Source of the DNA: Tritrichomonas musculus
Taxonomy: Eukaryota; Parabasalia; Tritrichomonadida; Tritrichomonadidae
Length of the DNA stretch: 64,000 bases
Reading direction: 5' to 3'
Assembly (NCBI GenBank): GCA_039105265.1
Contig: JAPFFF010000004.1
Coordinates: forward strand, 6,429,501-6,493,500
The position numbers were made by a program, and so were the translations under genes. Positions within the stretch are counted from its first letter, which is position 1. Every line of letters begins with the position of its first letter. Of the stretch, positions 1-8,400 are shown one piece after another. The notes under the pieces are model-generated. The model was not told the DNA's origin. It saw only the letters and a program-made list of their open reading frames with translations, and did no database searches.

Positions 1-399
1 CTAATTATAAAATTTATAATCAATTTATATTTAATTTTGTGAAAAGAATTATATGAAAGGATATAATATACTTCTACTTGTTTTCTTCTCTTTTTAAATT
101 AATTAGAAAAACTTCCAGGTAAAATAAATATATTATTAGTTTAATAAATTTTTTTATATTTATCGTAATATCTTTTTTTATTTTCAATTGAAATGTTTTT
201 ATATATAATAAAATTTGATAGTAGAAGTGGTCTTGATAATTCAGAAAAAATGAATAAAATCAATAATCAATTCAAAATTAAGTATTGATTATTTTATTCC
301 TTTCAATTTGTAAACGTTTGAATTTAATATTCAATTCAAAAATATAATGATCTAATTTTCAATTCACTTTATTTATTTAATCAGAAAATAAAAAGTTTC
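1..399. other. AT-rich spacer with no gene
   Basis: No open frame of credible length or composition is visible on either strand. The last 40 bases hold the probable core promoter of the aminotransferase gene, listed separately. Confidence 0.6.
364..370 (+). promoter_or_regulatory. Initiator (Inr)-like motif of the aminotransferase gene
   Basis: TCACTTT fits the trichomonad initiator TCA(+1)-Y-W. The +1 adenine at 366 would give a 34-base leader to the ATG at 400. Assigned by motif and position only. Confidence 0.5.
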
Positions 400-1803
400 A
401 TGAACACAATGAATGTAGATAATTATGAAGTTGATTCCAATCTTCGCTATTTTGCTGGGAAAGAGACATCATTTGACTCCAAAGATAATAATTGGAGCGA
501 AAAAGATAACAAAAAAGCCCAAATGAAGTTATCACAATCAAATGAAACAGTATGTAATGACAAAAAAGAAGTAGAGAATCCAATATCTAAAGATGATCAA
601 GAAGATACTCATGCTTTCAACAAGAAAATGTTTGAATACGGAAGCAAAGTTTCAGCAATTCGTAAGCTCTTTAACTATGGACTAGAAAGGAAGAAGATTG
701 TTGGAGCTGACAAGGTATATGATTTCAGCATTGGAAATCCAAGTATCCCAGCTCCACCACAAGTAAAGCAAGCAATATTGGATCTTTTAGAACAACCACC
801 ACAATCAGTTCACGGATACTCACCATCAGCAGGCGATCCAGAAGTAAGAAAGATTCTTGCTGAATCAGTAAACAGAAGATTCGCCACCAATTACACAGCC
901 AACAATTTCTATATGACAGTTGGTGCAGCAGCGTCATTAAGTATATCAATCAAAGCTTTAACAAATCCAGGAGATGAGTTCATTACATTTGCTCCTTTCT
1001 TCCCAGAATATGCAGTTTTTGTCGAGAATGCAGGTGCCAAATTAGTCGTCACTCCCGCTGACATGAAAAATTTCCAGATTGATTTTGAAACATTAGATAA
1101 ATTGATCACTCCACGAACTAAAGGCATCATTATTAATTCCCCAAACAATCCCAGTGGAGTTGTATATTCTGAAGACACCATCAAAAGATTATCCGAGCTT
1201 CTTGAAGAAAAAGAAAAAGAATTCGATATTTCAATCTATTTGATCAGTGATGAACCTTATCGTGAAATCGTTTATGATGACATTGTTGTTCCTTTTGTAC
1301 CACATTATTACAAAAACACTCTCGTATGTTATTCATATAGCAAATCACTTTCCCTTCCAGGTGAAAGAATCGGATATATAATCACCCCTGATGAAGCTGA
1401 TCATTCACAACAACTTCGGGCTGCAGTGGCTGGCGCTGGAAGATCTTTAGGTTATGTTTGCGCTCCATCTTTGTTCCAGAAAGTTATTGCTAGATGTGTT
1501 GATGTGCCAAGCGACGTATCTACTTACAAAAAGAACAGGGATCTCATTTATAATGGCCTTACAGAACTTGGTTACGAATGCATCCGTCCTCAAGGGGCAT
1601 TTTACTTATTTGTTAAATCACCAGAACCAGATGCTAATGCTTTTTCGGAAAAAGCTAAAAAACATGACATTTTAATTGTTCCAAGTGACAGTTTTGGATG
1701 TGGTGGATATGTAAGAGTGTCATACTGCGTATCTGAAAAGACAATTAGAGATGCTCTTCCTATTTTTGCGGAAATTATGAAAGAATATAAGGAGCAAATA
1801 TAA
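400..1803 (+). CDS. Class I/II PLP-dependent aminotransferase
   Basis: A fold-type I aminotransferase, probably cytosolic, acting on an amino acid and a 2-oxo acid. Visible motifs are DFSIGNPS at 108-115, HGYSPSAGDPEVR at 138-150, SPNNPSG at 247-253, DEPY at 284-287 and YSKSLSLPGER at 313-323, where K315 is the expected Schiff-base lysine. YVRVSYC at 437-443 carries R439, the likely substrate-carboxylate arginine. The catalytic domain seems to begin near M77 (ATG at 628), so residues 1-76 are a charged Asn/Lys/Glu-rich extension without an obvious signal. I kept the ATG at 400 because the initiator motif is 34 bases upstream and the frame is open, but 628 is an alternative start. The stop codon merges into TAAA, a trichomonad polyadenylation-type context. 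Substrate specificity cannot be read from the sequence. Confidence 0.9.
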   Translation: MNTMNVDNYEVDSNLRYFAGKETSFDSKDNNWSEKDNKKAQMKLSQSNETVCNDKKEVENPISKDDQEDTHAFNKKMFEYGSKVSAIRKLFNYGLERKKIVGADKVYDFSIGNPSIPAPPQVKQAILDLLEQPPQSVHGYSPSAGDPEVRKILAESVNRRFATNYTANNFYMTVGAAASLSISIKALTNPGDEFITFAPFFPEYAVFVENAGAKLVVTPADMKNFQIDFETLDKLITPRTKGIIINSPNNPSGVVYSEDTIKRLSELLEEKEKEFDISIYLISDEPYREIVYDDIVVPFVPHYYKNTLVCYSYSKSLSLPGERIGYIITPDEADHSQQLRAAVAGAGRSLGYVCAPSLFQKVIARCVDVPSDVSTYKKNRDLIYNGLTELGYECIRPQGAFYLFVKSPEPDANAFSEKAKKHDILIVPSDSFGCGGYVRVSYCVSEKTIRDALPIFAEIMKEYKEQI

Positions 1804-2373
1804 AAAATTTCAAATGCATGAAAAATTTTAAGAAATAACAAAAACCCTTGAAAAATTTTCAAATTTAAACTTTAATCATGTATCAAATAATAAATAATTT
1901 AAAAATTTATTTTTCTTTTTTTTTTTTTAAAGGCAGGATGAAGATATGAGGAATTTACGTTTTCAGAAAAAGTGATAAAAATTTCAAATGATTCATAATT
2001 TTTCAATTATAACAAATCAATATACATACAAAATTTCTAAATACATTAAAAAATTTAAAACATGAATATCCATCAATAAAAAAAGCAATTATTATTTTAA
2101 ATATATTTATTATTATTATAATAAGGATAAATTATTATTTATAACATAACTTATGAACTAATTAAAAATATATTTAGTATATTTGAAGATTATATTTCTT
2201 TTATATAAAAAATTACCGAAATAGAAATAATATTTTTTTTATGATTTTCTTAAGTTATTTCCAATCAGTAATGTGTATATAATAAATAATTATGGAAATT
2301 TCATATATTAGATGAAATTAATATTTTTTATATTTCTACAGTTTAAATTCAATTAAAGTTGGTTTTAATAAAT
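1804..2373. other. AT-rich spacer with no gene
   Basis: Homopolymer-rich sequence between the aminotransferase and the sulfatase-like pseudogene. No ORF, RNA gene or repeat recognised. Confidence 0.6.
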
Positions 2374-3761
2374 ATGATTTTTCTCAACAATGACCTAGCT
2401 TTAATATTCCATTTCTTAGTTTTTATACCAATGCTTGCTTTATTAATTTTGAAAACAGTTATATATTCAGCCGCCCAAACAATTTTTCTTGGAAACTTCC
2501 AAAATGTTATAATTACTCTATTTTTGCAGGCAACACAATTTTGCTTCATTGCATCAATTCATTTCTGGCTAAGAAGTCTACATCAAAAAATGAAATGTCC
2601 AACTTTTTATATAAATTCAATTTTTCTTATTATTTATTTAGAAATTTTGGGGTTTTCAATTAATGATTTGGATTATTTACATAGAAATATGCAAATGATA
2701 ATTCTTTCGACCTATGTCCACTACTTTAGTAGACATGGTTTGGGAAAAGTTGCTTTTTTACCTTTTTGGTCAAATATTAAAGGTCAAACAAAAGTGTTTC
2801 GTCATGGTTTTGGGAAATTTATCATTTTGGGTTTAATAATATTAGCAATATTATTAAAGCTCATCTGTATGAGTTGGAGCATTATAATTGATTCAGCCAC
2901 TCCACAATTCCTTTTAAAAAACAAAAATCGCCAGAAAAAGAAACAACCACAAAATAATAAAGATAATCCGATAATAAATTTAATTGTCAATTTATTGGGA
3001 CTTTTTGACTTTATTTTCTTTACATATGTTATATTAAAAGAATGTGATTATAAGGCCAAATATTACTCAATCCTTCCACATTCATCTGCCTTGTTTCTAG
3101 CATCAACTCATTTTGAATCAAAACCGTCACCAAAAACCTTATCCAAAATAACGAACATAACAAGAAACTATCTTCCACCAAGAAGGTATTGGATTGATAC
3201 ACGAGAGAATCCGATTTATCCAGAAGTTCATTGTGATTTTGATATTTTTTGTTCATACAATAAACAATCAAAAATTTGCCAAAAAAAAAACGGTTCTGAT
3301 TCAATAACAAAAGAAGAAATCATTAAAGAAGACGAGATGCCCAATATTGCCGTTTTAATGGTTGAATCATTTAATCCAGCAAAATATTTAATTAATGACG
3401 AATTTCTTCGAGATCATGTTCAAATTCCAGACTCTTTAAAGACAAACATTCCATTCTACAACAAAACGAATTTTTACATGAATTTGCCCAAAATGGAGGA
3501 ATTACATTTTCAGGGATGCAAACACTCGGACTTCCTTCTCATTCAGGTCTTCATTCACTTTTGTCAAATCAACCACCGATGCAATCATACATGAACTTAA
3601 TCAATGGCTGGCAGAATCACGTTGATGACTTTCCAAGCTATTTTCATCAAAAAAGGTATCGAACGTTAATTTTTAATGCTAATAAATTTTCTTTTGATGG
3701 AAAACAATTTTGGATCTATAAGAAAAACAAGTATGAAGAAGCCCAATATCGACTTAATTAA
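2374..3761 (+). pseudogene. Broken membrane sulfatase / LTA-synthase-like protein
   Basis: The open frame begins upstream at TTG; the first ATG is at 2374. About five hydrophobic membrane segments (first near residues 5-35, last near 210-235) are followed by the start of an alkaline-phosphatase/sulfatase superfamily domain, with PNIAVLMVESFNP resembling the metal-binding segment of LTA-synthase-like enzymes. In the A run at 3463-3466 the frame is lost. The natural continuation, including GITFSGMQTLGLPSHSG, lies one frame over and reaches a TAA at 3759-3761. Weakly protein-like sequence continues for about 45 codons after that stop. Most of the catalytic domain is missing, so this is a decaying gene unless the A run is a sequencing error. 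The family, if intact, would hydrolyse phosphate or sulfate esters outside the membrane. Confidence 0.7.
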
Positions 3762-4111
3762 GTCAAGTTATTGGACGAGAATTTAAAATTTCCTCACTGT
3801 ACCTTTATTGGACGAGAATTAGAAAGAGATTTTAATAATATTATATATATATATTTTCTCTCTCAAAATCTGACAATTCTTTTTATTCCCATTGAATTTT
3901 TTTGAAATAATTTTTTTTTATCAGAATTTTGACCGTTTATTATTGATTTTACATGTAAATGAGGTTTTTCTTTATATTTAACAAATATTTGGATAAATTC
4001 TTTGGGGATTTAAATCATTATATCCTATGTTATTTAATGCCCAAGTTATAACGAATTTTGTTTTTTTAATCGTTAACAATTTTTTTATTAATTAAAAATT
4101 CAAATTAAATC

Positions 4112-4255
4112 TAGACCTTGAAAGTGGTACCTACCCGACCCCTTTTGACAGGTCTTTCCCGGGTAGGGTCATTTTTTCTTACCATTTTACCTAAAGGCCA
4201 TTTATAGTTATAATATAAGCATAAATAATATTAAATTTATTTATACCATTTTTTT
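4112..4255 (+). repeat. Short copy of a dispersed repeat also present at 15002
   Basis: The left 60 bases (TAGACCTTGAAAG, then TACCTACCCGACCCCTTTTG) match the left end of the nested element at 15002 with few differences, including the GGGTAGGGTCATTTTTT segment. TTAAATCT precedes it and TTTAAATCT follows the proposed right end, a possible target duplication. The right boundary is uncertain; the copy would be an internal-deletion derivative. Confidence 0.5.
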
Positions 4256-5420
4256 AATTTAAATCTCATTATTCATCGACTTTTTCTATATTTTTTTATT
4301 TAAAAAAAGCTAAAATTGAAATTTTTGTGTGATTATTATATAAAATTAAGATCCATACTTAAGTATTGTACTTAGGTATTATCTAAAACGCACGGTGGAA
4401 GCATAAATTATTCAAATTATAACGATTTTCAATCTTTATTGAATAATATTAAAAAAAGCAAAAAGGGTCAAATAAAAAGCATAATAAGAGAATGATTGTA
4501 AAGAATATGTTTAGTAAAAACCATAAAATTAAAAAGAATCGAAAAAAATAAATATCGTCATCGAATAATTTTTCAAATTTGAATTAGCAACGAATTGAGA
4601 TCATCTATACACTTAGGAACTGTAAAAATATTTTGGTCTCGATGTTTCAGAAGCAAGATTTAAGTAGAAATTGAGTCAGTGGAATTGAAATTGGTGATTT
4701 TTATGATTTACGATCACTCTTTCAAAATTAGATTATATTCACTTTTTCATAAAACACAAAATTTTCTTATAAAGCATATTTCTTTCTAATAAAATATAAA
4801 GGATTACTAATTATAAATTAAAAAAAATATGTTTTGTAAATGACTATTCTTTTTTGAATTGAGTTTATTCAAAAAAAAATTTTAAAAATTTTGAATCATA
4901 TCTCCAAAATTTGAAAGTTTCCTAAGTTCTATTCTTTTTTCTAAAATTTGATTTAATAGCAAGATATATTTAGATTTCACGTGAAAAGAAATTTCTTTTA
5001 TAACACTGAAAATTCTGTGAAATATTATTATCAAAATTCAATGATATTTCATTTTCCTTCAAATTATTTGTTTGATTTTATGAATATCTCAATATTTGCA
5101 CACTTTAGCTCTCAAAAACCCCAACCCCAAAATACTAGCATTGAAAATTGAGAAGATTTCGTTACGGTTTAAGTGAATTTTATAATATTTGTTTTGGTTA
5201 TTTTTATAATTGAAAGGGATTATCAAAAAATTGAGACTGGTATACCATTCTATTTAAAACCAAAATATCTTATTAAACAAATATTTTATATACTATATTT
5301 TTATTTTTATAGATATATATTATAATATATAAATTATATTTATAATTAAATTAATTTAATAATATTTTTTAATTGAGATATATCGAAAATTAATCCTATC
5401 AAACGATCAAATTTCCGAAT

Positions 5421-5447
5421 ATGGTTTATTTATTGAAAGAAAGTTAA
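5421..5447 (+). promoter_or_regulatory. Eight-codon upstream ORF
   Basis: ATG at 5421 opens an 8-codon frame whose TAA ends at 5447, one base before the ATG of the surface protein at 5449 and in another frame. If the transcript starts upstream of 5421, ribosomes would meet this ORF first. The transcription start is unknown. Confidence 0.35.
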
Positions 5448-5448
5448 A

Positions 5449-8400
5449 ATGTTCATATTTTTCTTATTTCTACAGATCAAATCGAGCAAAAAAGTATGCA
5501 TATGCAATACCGATTGTTTAATGAACTGTCCAACCGACAGCATTTATCTAAACCATCCTTCGGAAACTAATTTTGATAATTATTTAGAAGAAATCACCAA
5601 AAACGATGACGAAATCGAAATATATTTTTATTCAAATGTGAAATATTCCATCTACACTCTTAAAAACAGTTTGTTTTCAGGGAAAAAAGTCATATTAAAA
5701 TCTCTTTCTAATTCTCGTCCAATAAAGGTACAGTATGAATATTCAGACCATTCAAGAAGTGATACTATAACGATTAGACCCGACTATCAAGTTAATTTTC
5801 CAGATTTATTTACATATCCAAATAATAAAAAAATTATTGAAATTAAAGCGACACAAACGCCTGTTCCAACCCCCGAAGCTGTTCCTATATCAATTGGTGT
5901 TGGTCAAATGGAAGGACCCAATGCTAATTGTCCATCAACGGCATGCACAGAATTAAATGGAACACCAACGAGTCCAAATTGTGGAAAAGTTTGCACAATT
6001 ACGAGTGAAACTTTTTCATACACCTTTAATGGAGTTCAATTCGTTCTCGTTGGTTCATCAGGCAGTGATTACGGTCCTTTTCAAGTTGTTATTGACAGTG
6101 AAACCGTTACTGTAAATAAAAAAGAAGGATCAAATATTGATTTCGATCTTATTTACACATCAAATGAATTGATTTTTGGTGAACATACAGTGCAAATCAA
6201 AGGCACTGGTCATACAATAAAATTTTATAAGTTAATGTACTGGCCTGCGTTCAAAGCAACGAGAGTAAATATTTCAGATTTTACTCGATCACCAACTACA
6301 ATAACTGGAGATAACATAGAATGGAAATATGAAACAGATAATGTGAATGGAATTCGATATTACATGAATGGTCAAAAAAATCAGTGGGCAAAAAAAACAA
6401 TAACATGCACTAGATTTTGGATTTATGGAACAAAATGCGGTTGGATGAGAAAATTCAAAGTTTCTTTTGGCCATATTTCAAATCAAGATGTTAATGAAGA
6501 AGAAACTGTTTCGGGAATTTATAATAACGCCAATAGAAAAGATTTTGTTTTATTATACGATTCAGATGATTTTCCTTCACACAGTGGCGAAATTAGATTC
6601 GATCAACCAACAGGCAGTGTTACTTTTAATTGCATTTTTTACCTTAACATTCCAATTACAACAACAAGGCCAAATCCAGCACCAACTCCTGAAACGATCC
6701 CAATTTCAATTCCACTGACTCAATTGAAACCAAGCTCTGGTTTTACTTGTAATCACAATCAATTTAAAAATTCAGAGTTAAAGAATCTTGGTTGTAGTCA
6801 TACAGATTTTGAATCACCAGCATCTTATCAATGCGGATTTGTTTGCAAAACAAATAGTGGCACCATGGAGTACACTTTTAAAGGCGTTCAATTTGCTTTA
6901 TTAGGGACGTATGCAAGTGAATTTGGTGAATTTATTGTTGAAATAGATGGTGAAGAGTTCACTGTAAATGAAAATAAAAATACTAAAGAAGAGTATGCAC
7001 TAGTTTATACCTCAGAAGTATTATTATATGATCAACACACTGTTAAAATTAAACCTAAAAATCAGAATTATTATGAATTGTATAAGCTTGTTTATTGGCC
7101 AGATATACATGCTAAAAGAATTAATATCACTGAATTGTCAAGAACTGGCTCTTGGATAGATCAAACAGACGGAATTGGCGGTGTTCGTTCTTATTCAAAT
7201 ACGAATGGAGGCGCATCTTTTTCTGCAAAAACCAAAATTAGAGCTTCTAGATTATGGATTTATGGAACTAAATGCAGTTGGCACCGTAATTTTGTTTTAA
7301 AATACAATACAATTACAAATCAAGATGTCTCTGAAGAAGAATCATCATTAAATGATGATGATAAAAGATTAGATTGTACAATGGTATATGAATCTCCAAT
7401 ATTATATGATAACAAGCTTGAAGATTTAACTATAACTGTTGGCAAAGTTACAGTTACAATTAATTGCATTTATTATGTGGAAGATCCAATTCCTGTCTCA
7501 ATTCGAATACCACAAATGAACCCTGAAGGTGCATTTAAATGCAATTATCCAATGAATACTAACGTTCAGAATATTGGATGCAACACTAACACAGCAAGAG
7601 ATCAACAGTGTGGGATTTTTTGTACAACAAATTATGGATCTTATGAATATACATTTAAAGGAGTAAAATTTGCTCTTTATGGCTTTTATTCTCCTGCCTT
7701 TTTTAAATTTGATCTTATTATTGATGATGGAGAAGCTGAAGAAATCAATGAATACAAGAAAACTGAACATGATTATTCATTAATTTATACATCAAAGCAA
7801 TTGAGCTACGGTGATCATACTGTTAAAATAAAAGGTAAAGGCGAACCTTATAAATTATATAAATTAGTATTTTGGCCTTCAACATCAGCAAGAAGAATAA
7901 ACTTAACCGAGTTCACTAAATCTGGCTGGAAAATAGAATCAGATGGAATTGGAGGTATAAGATCATTTGTAGAAGGTTCTAACAGTCAACCAGCCACAAA
8001 AGAAATTCGATGTTCAAGATATTGGATATATGGAACAAAAGGTGATTGGCATCGCAAATTTAAAGTCGAATACAATGGCATTGAACATGAAGTAGATGAA
8101 CAAGATAATCGCTATAATACTATTACAAGAAATGATAATGCATTGGTTTATGAAACACAATATTTTTTATTAACTACAAGCACAATGAAATTTACAGCAA
8201 TATCTATTCCAATAACAATAAATTGTGTTTATTTTATTGATGATGAACCTCCTCCAGCAACTCCTGTTGCTACACCTTCGATTTCACCAACACCAATTTT
8301 TAGCCCTTCTTATTTATTTTCAAAATCTGAAAAGTTCACTCAATCAAACAAATTTAGCAATTCTGATCAATTTAGTCAAACCAAAATGTTTAGTAAATCA

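Larger units (their letters stand above)
3762..5448. other. Long AT-rich spacer with a short repeat copy and a uORF
   Basis: No intact gene. The first 100 bases continue the sulfatase relic and include a local duplication of TTATTGGACGAGAATT (3769-3784 and again near 3809). A GC-richer repeat at 4112-4255 is listed separately. The last 30 bases contain an upstream ORF before the surface protein gene. Confidence 0.6.
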
